Part shown: in pieces, positions 8,574 to 16,519 of the stretch
How the letters are laid out: every line of letters starts with the position of its first letter
Position numbering within the stretch: position 1 is the stretch's first letter
From: Pseudomonas urmiensis
GTDB lineage: Bacteria > Pseudomonadota > Gammaproteobacteria > Pseudomonadales > Pseudomonadaceae
NCBI RefSeq assembly: GCF_014268815.2
Contig: NZ_JABWRE020000001.1
Location: 2,299,001 to 2,363,000 of the forward strand
Length of the DNA stretch: 64,000 bases
Reading direction: 5' to 3'
The notes under the pieces: model-generated
The model's database searches: none
What the model saw: only the letters and a program-made list of their open reading frames with translations
Told to the model about the DNA's origin: nothing
Position numbers and translations under genes: made by a program

Positions 8574-9947
8574 GTGAACGTCAACGACGCCAGTTTCGAA
8601 GAACTGCTCAACGCTTTGCATGACGGCGTGTACATCACCGATGGCGACGGCAAGACGCTCAAGGTCAACCAGGCCTATGAGCGTCTGACCGGCCTGAGCA
8701 GCGCCGACCTGATCGGCCGGCTGATGCAGGAGCTGGTCAAGGAAGGCATCATTTCCCAATCGGCATCCCTGCGGGTGTTGCAGGAAGGCCGGCCGGTGTC
8801 GGTGATGCAAAGCCTGAGCAAAGGCAAGAAGCTCCTGGTCAGCGCCACACCGATTCTCGATGCCGAGCACCGAATCTCCTACGTCGTGAGCACCGTGCGC
8901 GACATGACCGAACTGCTGCGCATGAAGCATGAGCGCGATGAGCTGCAGCAGCTCAAGCAATTGCGCCACAGCACCGCGAAATTGCATGCAGGCCAGCGCG
9001 ACAGCCTGTTGCACTCGCCGCTGATGGCCGACCAGGAGGTGTCCGGGCGAGTCTTCGCCTTGGCCCGACAAGTTGCCGATAGCACGGTCAAGGTCTTGCT
9101 CCAAGGCGAAACCGGGGTCGGCAAGACCCTGGTCGCGCAGTTCATTCACAACGCCAGCGGGCGTGCCGGCGAGCCGTTCCTGGCGCTTAACTGCGGCGCC
9201 CTGCCGGAGAACCTGATCGAGGCCGAGCTGTTCGGCTATGCGCCCGGCGCCTTCACCGGCGCTGGCCCCAAGGGCAAGCGCGGCCTGCTGGAGTTGGCCC
9301 ACAACGGCACCTTGTTCCTCGATGAGATCGGCGATCTGCCGCTGCCGGTGCAGGTCAAGCTGCTCAAGGTCATCGAAGAAAACCGCTTCATCCCGGTCGG
9401 CGGCCTGGAGCTCAAGGAAGTCGATGTGCGCATCATCAGCGCCAGCCACCACGACCTCAAGCAATTGGTCGCCGAAGGCCGCTTTCGCGCCGACCTGTAC
9501 TACCGGCTCAACGTGGTGCCGATCACTATCCCGGCGCTGCGCGAGCGCAGTGAAGAAATCCCGCCGCTGCTGCATTACTACCTCGACAGCTTCAACAGCC
9601 GCTACCAGCGCCAGGTGCAATGGAGCCTGGCGGCGCTGGATCTTTTGTGCGAGTACGCCTGGCCGGGCAACATCCGCGAGTTGATCAACATCGTCGAGCG
9701 CCTGGTGGTGACCAACCAAAGCGGCACCATCGAAGCGCTGGACCTGCCCGAGGAGATCCTCGACCTCAGTCGGCAGAACACCGACGACAGCCGCCTGCCG
9801 CTGCGCAAGGTGCTGGAAAACGCCGAGCGTGCTGCGATCCGTGCCGCGCTACAGACGCACAAGACCACCCGCCTGGCCGCCAAGGCGCTGGGCGTGAGCC
9901 AGGCGACCGTGGTGCAGAAGATGAAGCGCTGGGAGCGCTCTGATTAG
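8574..9947 (+). CDS. Sigma-54-dependent transcriptional activator with PAS domain
   Basis: This 457-residue protein has an N-terminal PAS sensor (LHDGVYITDGDGKTLKVNQ, YERLTGLSSADLIGR, about residues 10-110), a linker helix and an AAA+ domain. The latter has Walker A GETGVGKT, the sigma-54 contact loop GAFTGA, Walker B LFLDEIGDLPL and the R-finger region RFRADLYYRLNVVPI. A Fis-type helix-turn-helix follows (TTRLAAKALGVSQATVVQKM). I prefer the GTG at 8574, which follows TGGAG; an upstream in-frame ATG at 8505 lies too close to the porin stop codon. It probably activates the -24/-12 promoters at 5500 and 10064 in response to an amine or aldehyde, but ligand and targets are inferred. Confidence 0.92.
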   Translation: MNVNDASFEELLNALHDGVYITDGDGKTLKVNQAYERLTGLSSADLIGRLMQELVKEGIISQSASLRVLQEGRPVSVMQSLSKGKKLLVSATPILDAEHRISYVVSTVRDMTELLRMKHERDELQQLKQLRHSTAKLHAGQRDSLLHSPLMADQEVSGRVFALARQVADSTVKVLLQGETGVGKTLVAQFIHNASGRAGEPFLALNCGALPENLIEAELFGYAPGAFTGAGPKGKRGLLELAHNGTLFLDEIGDLPLPVQVKLLKVIEENRFIPVGGLELKEVDVRIISASHHDLKQLVAEGRFRADLYYRLNVVPITIPALRERSEEIPPLLHYYLDSFNSRYQRQVQWSLAALDLLCEYAWPGNIRELINIVERLVVTNQSGTIEALDLPEEILDLSRQNTDDSRLPLRKVLENAERAAIRAALQTHKTTRLAAKALGVSQATVVQKMKRWERSD

Positions 9948-10030
9948 GATTTCAATCATCCCCGGCGATAACGATCAAAAAGCTAATCGCCAGCGCCCCG
10001 TGCACAGCCGGTAAAACCCCATGCCTGCCT

Positions 10031-10059
10031 CGCCAAGCCGCACCGCACGGGGCTTGGCG
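10031..10059. terminator. Nine-bp hairpin between activator and alcohol dehydrogenase genes
   Basis: CGCCAAGCC and GGCTTGGCG form a perfect 9-bp stem with an 11-nt loop. No T-run follows. It could terminate the activator transcript or act as a protein-binding dyad; it ends only 5 nt before the -24 promoter at 10064. Confidence 0.4.
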
Positions 10060-10063
10060 CATC

Positions 10064-10080
10064 TTGGCACAGCTTTCGCT
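10064..10080 (+). promoter_or_regulatory. Sigma-54 (-24/-12) promoter of the alcohol dehydrogenase operon
   Basis: TTGGCACA, spacer GCTT, then TCGCT: the GG and GC are 10 nt apart as required. One base differs in each box from the best consensus. The gene start is 51 nt downstream of the -12 box. Confidence 0.75.
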
Positions 10081-10130
10081 ATCTGCTCTGGCACGTCTTC
10101 CACTACAACAATGCACACAGGACGCGCCTA

Positions 10131-11279
10131 ATGAGCATTTCTGCCTTCAAGATCGCCAACAAATTGATCACAGGCCCCGCGGCCATCGAACAACTGGCCG
10201 CTGAGCTGACCCGCCTCAAGGTCGACAACCCGCTGATCGTCACCGATGCCATCCTGCTCAAATCCGGCACCGTCGACCTCGCCCTGGCGCAGCTCGGCGC
10301 CCGCCCCTACGGCATTTTCGATCAAGTCCAACCCGAGCCGGAGATCGCCATCGTCGAGGCCTGCACCCGCGCCTACCGTGAGGGCGGCCACGATGGCGTG
10401 ATTGGCCTGGGCGGCGGCAGCGCAATCGATATCGCCAAAGGCGTCGCAGCGTTCGCCGGGCATGCAGGGCCGCTGGCTGAATTGTTCGGGGTTGACCTGG
10501 TCACGCGCAAAGGCCCGCCGTTGATCGCCATCCCGACCACGGCCGGCACCGGCTCGGAAGTGACCAATGTGGCGATCTTTTCCGACAAGCAAGCACAACT
10601 CAAGAAAGGCATCGTCAGCGACTACCTGCTGCCAGACGTGGCCCTGGTCAGCCCGAGCATGACCCTGACCTGCCCGAGGAGCGTGACCGCTGCCAGCGGT
10701 GTCGATGCGCTGGTGCATGCGATCGAGTCGTACCTGTCGGTCAACGCCTCGCCGATCACCGACGCCATCGCCCTGGGCGCTATCAAGCTGATCGCCAAGG
10801 CGCTGCCCAAGGCCTACGCCAATCCGACCAACCTCAAAGCGCGCGAAGACATGGCCACCGCCAGCCTGATGGCCGGCATGGCATTTGGTAACGCTGGGGT
10901 TGGCGCGGTGCATGCGCTGGCCTATCCGCTGGGCGGTCGCTTCAACATCGCCCACGGCGTCAGCAACGCCTTGCTCCTGCCCTACGTGATGGCCTGGAAC
11001 AAGCTGGCCTGCGTCGAGCGCCTGCGCGACATCGCCGCCGCCATGGGCGTGCGCGTGGCCGAGCTGAGCGACAAGCAAGCCGCCGATCAGGCGGTTCAGG
11101 CCATGGCCGAGCTGTGCGCGGCGGTGGATATCCCCTCGGGCCTGCGCAGCTTCAACGTGCCTGCCGACGCTATCCCGGCGATGGCCGAAGAAGCCAGCAA
11201 GATCGACCGTTTGATGCGCAACAACCCGCGCCAGCTGAGCGCCGCCGATATCGAGCAGATCTACCGCGCAGCCTACTGA
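10131..11279 (+). CDS. Iron-containing (group III) alcohol dehydrogenase
   Basis: This 382-residue protein is a typical group III metal-dependent alcohol dehydrogenase. It has an NAD-binding glycine motif (GVIGLGGGSAIDIAKGVA), the family signature around TTAGTGSEVTNVAI, and the metal-ligand regions VDALVHAIESY, AVHALAYPLGG and NIAHGVSNALLLPYV with the conserved histidines. The reaction is interconversion of an alcohol and an aldehyde with NAD(H). It has its own sigma-54 promoter and is followed by a permease gene on the same strand. In P. putida relatives an iron-type alcohol dehydrogenase accompanies the amine dehydrogenase cluster, so it may use the alcohol matching the amine or reduce excess aldehyde. 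The substrate is unknown. Confidence 0.9.
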   Translation: MSISAFKIANKLITGPAAIEQLAAELTRLKVDNPLIVTDAILLKSGTVDLALAQLGARPYGIFDQVQPEPEIAIVEACTRAYREGGHDGVIGLGGGSAIDIAKGVAAFAGHAGPLAELFGVDLVTRKGPPLIAIPTTAGTGSEVTNVAIFSDKQAQLKKGIVSDYLLPDVALVSPSMTLTCPRSVTAASGVDALVHAIESYLSVNASPITDAIALGAIKLIAKALPKAYANPTNLKAREDMATASLMAGMAFGNAGVGAVHALAYPLGGRFNIAHGVSNALLLPYVMAWNKLACVERLRDIAAAMGVRVAELSDKQAADQAVQAMAELCAAVDIPSGLRSFNVPADAIPAMAEEASKIDRLMRNNPRQLSAADIEQIYRAAY

Positions 11280-11351
11280 TTAGCGAACTCGACGCCCAGC
11301 CAAGCGGCTGCGGCGTCTGCCATTACAAAACCAATAAAACAGGTGCACCCA

Positions 11352-12788
11352 ATGACCACTCCTGCTGAGCCGCGAGGCGAAAGCCCGTACATCCCGCTGG
11401 GCCCGTTCAAGGTCCGCTTACCGTTCATTCACTACCGCATCGAGCTGCCGGACTACCTGCAAGGCTTGCTGATGTGCGCGGTGGACCTGGCCGCCATTCC
11501 GCTGATGACCGAGCTGCTGGGCATGCCCTTTGAAGTGGCGCTGGCAGTAGTGATGCTCAACGGCCTGCTCTACCTCACCCACCATTTGCTCGGCGACCCG
11601 ACGGTGCCGGGCTGGATCACCCCGGCGGTGCCGCTGCTGATGGCCTACTGCGCGCAGTTTCCCGAAGGCCCGGAGCGGGTGCATGCGCTGATTGCCTTCC
11701 AGTTGATGCTCGGCGCGTTCTCGATAGCCCTGGGCGCGACCGGGATGGCCAAGAAGGTGGTCGAGTATGTGCCTTCGGCGATCAAGTCGGGGATCATCGT
11801 CGGCGCGGGCTTGAGTGCGGTGATCGCGGTGTTCCAGGTCGGTGGCAAGTTCAACGTCCTGCCGTGGACCATCTCGATTGCCGTGGGCATCGCCTTCTAC
11901 CTGATCTTTTCCCAGCACTTCAACCAGCTCAAGCAACGCAACCGCTTCTGGTGGAACTTCGCCAAGCTCGGCATCTTGCCGATCATCCTGTTGGCGGTAG
12001 TGATTGCGCCGCTGTTCGGCGAGGCGCCCTGGCCGACCATCCAGTGGGGCATCAGCACGCCAGATTTCGCGGGTCTGTGGAACAACTACACCGTGTTCGG
12101 CCTGGGCATGCCACCGCTGTCGATGTTCATTTCGGCCCTGCCGACCATGCTCGCGGCGTACATCATCGTGTTTGGCGACGTGCTCAGTGCCAAATCGCTG
12201 CTCGATGAGGCTGAAACCGTGCGCACCGATGAGGTGGTCGACTACAACGCCGACCGCGCGCACCTGATCTTCGGCGCACGCAATGCGTTCATGAGCATCT
12301 TTGGCCCGGACGTGGCCATGTGCGGGCCGAAATGGGCGGCCATGCTGGTGGTGGTCATCGAGCGCTTCAAAGGCGGGCCGAAGGCGATGCAGTCGATCAT
12401 CGGCGGGGTCGGCTCGTTCCGCTGGGGCACCAACACTGGCTTGTTGCTACTGCCGGTGGTGACCTTGGTGCAGCCGATCCTGGGTGTCGCGCTGTCGCTG
12501 ACCCTGCTGATCCAGGGCTATGTCAGTGTGCGCCTGGGCATCCTCGAAGCGCGCAGCCAGCGCGACCTGGGGATCGCCGGGGTGATCGGCGCAGTGCTGG
12601 CGATCAAGGGCGCCAGCTGGGCGTTCGGCATTGGTGTAGTGCTGTGCCTGCTGATCTACGGCAAGAACTTCTTCAAGGGTGAGGTGGACGGCACCTTCGC
12701 CAAGGATGTGAAGGCTGTCGGGGGTAACGCCGAACCTGGCGTTCAACCGGCTCCAGCTGCCAAACGGGTAGAAGCAGTAACAGACTGA
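11352..12788 (+). CDS. Polytopic membrane permease, family uncertain
   Basis: This 478-residue protein has many hydrophobic segments (for example LLMCAVDLAAIPLMTELL, LLMAYCAQ, SGIIVGAGLSAVIAVFQV, LGILPIILLAVVIAPLF, VVTLVQPILGVALSLTLLI). They are broken by short charged loops, including EAETVRTDEVVDYNADRAHL in the middle. The pattern recalls the NCS2/SulP fold, but I do not recognise a diagnostic motif. Start chosen at the ATG at 11352; a GTG three codons upstream is possible. It follows the alcohol dehydrogenase by 72 bp and ends at a hairpin shared with qhpG. Context suggests import of the amine, alcohol or acid handled by the cluster, which is an inference. Confidence 0.72.
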   Translation: MTTPAEPRGESPYIPLGPFKVRLPFIHYRIELPDYLQGLLMCAVDLAAIPLMTELLGMPFEVALAVVMLNGLLYLTHHLLGDPTVPGWITPAVPLLMAYCAQFPEGPERVHALIAFQLMLGAFSIALGATGMAKKVVEYVPSAIKSGIIVGAGLSAVIAVFQVGGKFNVLPWTISIAVGIAFYLIFSQHFNQLKQRNRFWWNFAKLGILPIILLAVVIAPLFGEAPWPTIQWGISTPDFAGLWNNYTVFGLGMPPLSMFISALPTMLAAYIIVFGDVLSAKSLLDEAETVRTDEVVDYNADRAHLIFGARNAFMSIFGPDVAMCGPKWAAMLVVVIERFKGGPKAMQSIIGGVGSFRWGTNTGLLLLPVVTLVQPILGVALSLTLLIQGYVSVRLGILEARSQRDLGIAGVIGAVLAIKGASWAFGIGVVLCLLIYGKNFFKGEVDGTFAKDVKAVGGNAEPGVQPAPAAKRVEAVTD

Positions 12789-12800
12789 CTGACCTGGCTC

Positions 12801-12823
12801 AGTGGGCTGCCATGCAGCCCACT
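12801..12823. terminator. Bidirectional hairpin between convergent genes
   Basis: AGTGGGCTGC, a 3-nt loop (CAT) and GCAGCCCACT form a perfect 10-bp stem between the permease stop (12788) and the qhpG stop (12825). There is no T-run on either side, so strength is uncertain. Confidence 0.6.
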
Positions 12824-12824
12824 T

Positions 12825-14123
12825 TCAGCGATAACCCTGCTCTGCCAACCAGCGCCGCAGCATGCCCTGCTGATCCGGCGCTCGGCCACTCAACACCTCA
12901 TCGATAGCTGCGCCCGCCTGCAGCTTGGCCACCAACGGCGCCAGCTCGATGCCCTGCAAATGCCAGATGCCCAGCGGCTGATCGGCAGTCACCACCACTT
13001 CGGTTTGGTCCACCCAACCATCGCGCAGCACCGGCCGACGCTCGATACGCACTGCGCTCCACTGCGCCGCTACATGCATCGGCTGCTCATCCGGCCAGTC
13101 CTGGCGGTTGCGCCAGAATGGCTGGCCGGCCAGGCGCTGCTCCTGACGGTAGAAATCGCGCCCCATCCGGGCAAAACGCAGGAACAGTTGCTCGATCCGC
13201 TGCTGATGAAATTGCCGTGCCAGCGCCGCCCGTTCAGGCATGCGCAGCAGGGTGTTGATCACCACCGGCGCCTGCAATGCCGAGGACAACGACTGGAAGA
13301 TCCCATTCCCCGACAATGGGTCAACCGCCATTGCCGCATCCCCCACCCGCAACCAGTCACTGCCCGCACAGTCCCCAGCGAGGATCGCTGTGCTGCTACG
13401 TGCGTGGACTGGGGCGGGTTGCAGGGCCTGCGGGTCGAACAGTTCGCAGACCTTGGCCGACTGCCTGCGCCGGTCGGCGCAGTACCCGGGCAACTGTGCC
13501 TTGCCGGGCAGGCCTGCAGCGCCGGCGTCCAGGGTGATCTGCCAGTAGCAGCGGCCGTCGGCCAAGCGCGCCATCCACGCCCAGCCATCGTCCAGGCTTT
13601 CCACCGCCGAGGCTGGCGGGCCTGGGGTCGATTGCCAGAGGTTGAGCAAGCTCACGGTCTCCGGGCCGCGCAGCCGATCACTCGCCAGCGGTGCCTGGCG
13701 GCCACGTGCCTCGACCAAAAACCCACCCTGCAACACTGGGCCGTGCTCCAGCTTGACCTGGTAGCCGTGCTCGCGCTGCACCTCGCGCACCCGGCCTTCG
13801 ACCAGCACCACCCCGGCGCGGCGCAGTTCATCGCGCAAGGCCGCGTCGAAGCGCTGGCGATCGAGCAAGAACTCCTGGTTAAGCTGCAACTGCTCACCGT
13901 TCCAGCGCACATGACGGGTGGCCGGCATTGCCGCTTGGCCCAGCGCGCCACCGAGCCCGGCATGGCGCAGCGCATCCAGCACCCGCTGCGAGACGCCTTC
14001 AACGGCGGCGAAGCGGCGCCAGTCGGACACCAGCGTAACTGGGTAGCCCAGCCGGCGCAGGCCAATCGCGCAGGCGGCGCCAGCGGGGCCTGCGCCGAGG
14101 ATCAGGATCGCTGTTTCAGGCAT
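12825..14123 (-). CDS. qhpG: FAD-dependent tryptophan hydroxylase for CTQ formation
   Basis: This 432-residue flavoprotein opens with an FAD-binding Rossmann motif (ILILGAGPAGAACAIGLRRLGY) and has the second FAD motif in DWLRVGDAAMAVDPLSGNGI, placing it with group A flavin monooxygenases and halogenase-like enzymes. QhpG of Paracoccus is known to dihydroxylate the gamma-subunit tryptophan, the precursor step to the quinone. The start at 14123 overlaps the qhpE stop by 8 nt, indicating coupled translation; the longer open frame upstream only covers qhpE. It is last in the activator-qhpF-qhpE-qhpG operon and ends at the hairpin shared with the permease. Assignment is based on motif plus neighbourhood and is strong. 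Confidence 0.92.
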   Translation of the reverse strand: MPETAILILGAGPAGAACAIGLRRLGYPVTLVSDWRRFAAVEGVSQRVLDALRHAGLGGALGQAAMPATRHVRWNGEQLQLNQEFLLDRQRFDAALRDELRRAGVVLVEGRVREVQREHGYQVKLEHGPVLQGGFLVEARGRQAPLASDRLRGPETVSLLNLWQSTPGPPASAVESLDDGWAWMARLADGRCYWQITLDAGAAGLPGKAQLPGYCADRRRQSAKVCELFDPQALQPAPVHARSSTAILAGDCAGSDWLRVGDAAMAVDPLSGNGIFQSLSSALQAPVVINTLLRMPERAALARQFHQQRIEQLFLRFARMGRDFYRQEQRLAGQPFWRNRQDWPDEQPMHVAAQWSAVRIERRPVLRDGWVDQTEVVVTADQPLGIWHLQGIELAPLVAKLQAGAAIDEVLSGRAPDQQGMLRRWLAEQGYR

Positions 14124-14793
14124 CCACGACACCTCGGCGCTCCGGGCCAATAAACGCTGCGTGGCGGCGCAACCGGTCCAGCACCTGCTGGGCGTCCATC
14201 CGCGGCTGATCGCGCAGCATCGCGGCAATCCGCCCGGTCAACGCTGCACAAGCCATGCTCGCACCAGCAGAACCCTGCCCGCCCATATGCCCGCCAAAAT
14301 CGGCCTGGGCGCTGTTCAACCACGACCATTGCCCGGCAGCGCAGCGGGCATCCCCGGTGATACGGATAACCCCCGGATAATTGGCCGGATACACCGGCAT
14401 GCCCTGGGCAGGGCTGGAGGCGCACAACAGCACTCCAGCCGCCTGAGCCTCGGCGCAGGCCTGGCGTAGCACCGGCCGGTCCTGGTGCAGGCCGAGGCTG
14501 AGGTTGACCACACTGACCCCCTGCTCGACCAGCCACAACAGCGCCGCAGCCACCTGTAGCGCACTGGTGCTGCCGTGCTGCTGAAACACCTGGGCCATCA
14601 GCACCGGCACCCGGCTCGCTTCACGGCGCAGCCGCGCCAGCACGGCAGTGCCGTGGCCCAATTGATCGGCCAACGCCTCTCCCTCGCGCAGCACGCCGTC
14701 GTCCAGCCAGAACCTGCGCGCACCCAGCAAGCCTGCCGCCTGGTCGGGCGAGCAGCCGCTGTCGATCACCCCGACCCGCAGCTCAGCGCCCAT
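14116..14793 (-). CDS. qhpE: Subtilisin-like leader peptidase for QhpC
   Basis: This 225-residue serine protease has the subtilase triad: Asp in VGVIDSGCS, His in QLGHGTAVLA and Ser in GASMACAAL. There is no signal peptide or prodomain, so it should act in the cytoplasm. QhpE is known in Paracoccus to remove the leader of the gamma-subunit precursor, here the 28 residues of qhpC. The ATG at 14793 overlaps the end of qhpF by 11 nt and its stop overlaps qhpG by 8 nt, so the three genes form a tight translational unit. The frame is open further upstream but that part only covers the qhpF end. Confidence 0.93.
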   Translation of the reverse strand: MGAELRVGVIDSGCSPDQAAGLLGARRFWLDDGVLREGEALADQLGHGTAVLARLRREASRVPVLMAQVFQQHGSTSALQVAAALLWLVEQGVSVVNLSLGLHQDRPVLRQACAEAQAAGVLLCASSPAQGMPVYPANYPGVIRITGDARCAAGQWSWLNSAQADFGGHMGGQGSAGASMACAALTGRIAAMLRDQPRMDAQQVLDRLRRHAAFIGPERRGVVDA

Positions 14794-16516
14794 GGCCAGC
14801 CGTCTCCAGCGGCAACACCTGCAATTGCCCTTCATGCAAATGCAAACGCAACTGGGCATCGGCCAAGGTCGAGGCACGGTGGCTGATCAGAATCCGCGTA
14901 CGCCCGGCGAACAGCTGGTCGATGGCGGCGATCACCTCACGCTCGGTGGCTTCGTCCACCGCCGAGGTGGCTTCATCGAGCACCAGAATGGCCGGTTCCT
15001 GGAGCAATGCCCGGGCAATCGCGATGCGTTGCTTTTGCCCACCAGAAAGCTGTTGGCCGCGCTCGCCCAGCAGGCCATCGAGGCCCAGCGGCAGGCTTTG
15101 CACCAGGCTGTCCAGTTGGGTCAACTGCACCACCTGTTCAAGTTGGGCGCGGCTGGCCTCGGGGGCGCTGTAGGCCAGGTTCTGCGCCAGGGTGCCGCGA
15201 AACAGCACGATGTCCTGGCTGACCACCGCGATACGGCGGCGCAGCGCGCCCAGGTCGAGTTCGCGCAGGTCGGCGCCATCGAGCAGAATGCGTCCGGCAT
15301 CGGGGTCGTAGAAGCGTTGCAACAGGTCGATCAGCGTTGACTTGCCGACCCCGGAGGCACCACTGATGGCCACCTTGAGCCCGCCCGGGATGACCACGTC
15401 GACCTCCCGCATTACCGCACCCTGGCGCCCGGCATGGGAGAACTGCACGCGTTCCAGGCGCAGCTCGCCCGTCCCTTGCGGCATCGGTCGCGGCACTGGC
15501 ACCTCGCGCACGGCCACCGGCTCCTGGCGCAGTTCCATCACCCGCCCCAGGCTCACCGCCATCCGCTGGATTGCCACGTACAGCCCCAGCAGGCTCTGCA
15601 CCGGCCCCACCGCCATGCCCATGTAAGTCGAAAACGCGATCAACGCCCCCAGCTGCCAGGTGCCCTGGATCACCCACCAGCCGCCGATCAGAAACGCACA
15701 GGCGCGGCACCACGACGTCAGCGTGCCAGGCACTGCCTGGGTAAAGAACTCGGTGACCTGCACCTTGAGCAACTGGCCCATATACCCCTGGCCAAGCTGA
15801 TCCAGCCGCCCGGCCTCGCGGGCCTGTTGGCCTGAGGCCTGGATGAATTTCATTGCCGGCAGGGTTTCGACCAGAAACGACGAGACATCCGCCGAACGCT
15901 CACGCAGGCTGCGCACTTCACGCTCGACCTTGCGCCGCATCCAGCGCAGCCACAGCACCTCGATCGGGATCAACAACGCCAGCAGCAACGACAGTTGCCA
16001 CGACAGCATCAGCATCAGCGTGACCGCGCCGATCAGGCCGATCCCGCTGGACACCGCCGAGAACAGCGAATCCACGGCAAAGCGCTGGATCTCGGCGACA
16101 TCGCCGTCCAGCCGCGACAAGATATCGCCGGTACGTCGGCGGCCATAGAAGGTCGGCGATAACTGCTGCAGGTGCCGATAGAGGTCGTCGCGCAAAGCGA
16201 ACAGGATGCGCCCAGACAGACGCGTGTGCAGGTAGCGATTGACCCCGGCCAGCACGGTGCCGAGCAGGCCGGCGACGATCATGATCGCCGCCATGTGCCA
16301 CAAGGTCTGGTAATCGCGCGCCAGCAGGCCTTCATCGATCAGGGTCTTGACCAGCCAGGGCTGGGCCAATGCCAACAGCGAGGCGCTCAGGGACAACCCT
16401 AGCAGCACGGCAATCGCCTTGCGCTGTGGGCGGACAAAGCCATACAGCCAGGCCAGTGCCTGGCGCATCAGCAGCGGATCGCTGGTTTCGATCAGCCTGG
16501 AAAATAACCCGCCCAT
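14783..16516 (-). CDS. qhpF: ABC transporter (fused membrane and ATPase domains), QhpC exporter
   Basis: This 577-residue half-transporter has an N-terminal six-helix membrane domain (about residues 25-320) and a C-terminal ATPase: Walker A GASGVGKST, signature LSGGQKQRIAIARALL, Walker B ILVLDEATSAVD, then the H-loop ISHRAST. This is the layout of peptide and lipid exporters that act as homodimers. QhpF is required in Paracoccus for moving the modified gamma subunit to the periplasm. Its ATG is 3 nt after the stop of the sigma-54 activator gene, so both are on one transcript. It lacks a C39 peptidase domain, in keeping with a separate QhpE protease. Confidence 0.93.
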   Translation of the reverse strand: MGGLFSRLIETSDPLLMRQALAWLYGFVRPQRKAIAVLLGLSLSASLLALAQPWLVKTLIDEGLLARDYQTLWHMAAIMIVAGLLGTVLAGVNRYLHTRLSGRILFALRDDLYRHLQQLSPTFYGRRRTGDILSRLDGDVAEIQRFAVDSLFSAVSSGIGLIGAVTLMLMLSWQLSLLLALLIPIEVLWLRWMRRKVEREVRSLRERSADVSSFLVETLPAMKFIQASGQQAREAGRLDQLGQGYMGQLLKVQVTEFFTQAVPGTLTSWCRACAFLIGGWWVIQGTWQLGALIAFSTYMGMAVGPVQSLLGLYVAIQRMAVSLGRVMELRQEPVAVREVPVPRPMPQGTGELRLERVQFSHAGRQGAVMREVDVVIPGGLKVAISGASGVGKSTLIDLLQRFYDPDAGRILLDGADLRELDLGALRRRIAVVSQDIVLFRGTLAQNLAYSAPEASRAQLEQVVQLTQLDSLVQSLPLGLDGLLGERGQQLSGGQKQRIAIARALLQEPAILVLDEATSAVDEATEREVIAAIDQLFAGRTRILISHRASTLADAQLRLHLHEGQLQVLPLETAGHGR

Positions 16517-16519
16517 GGC

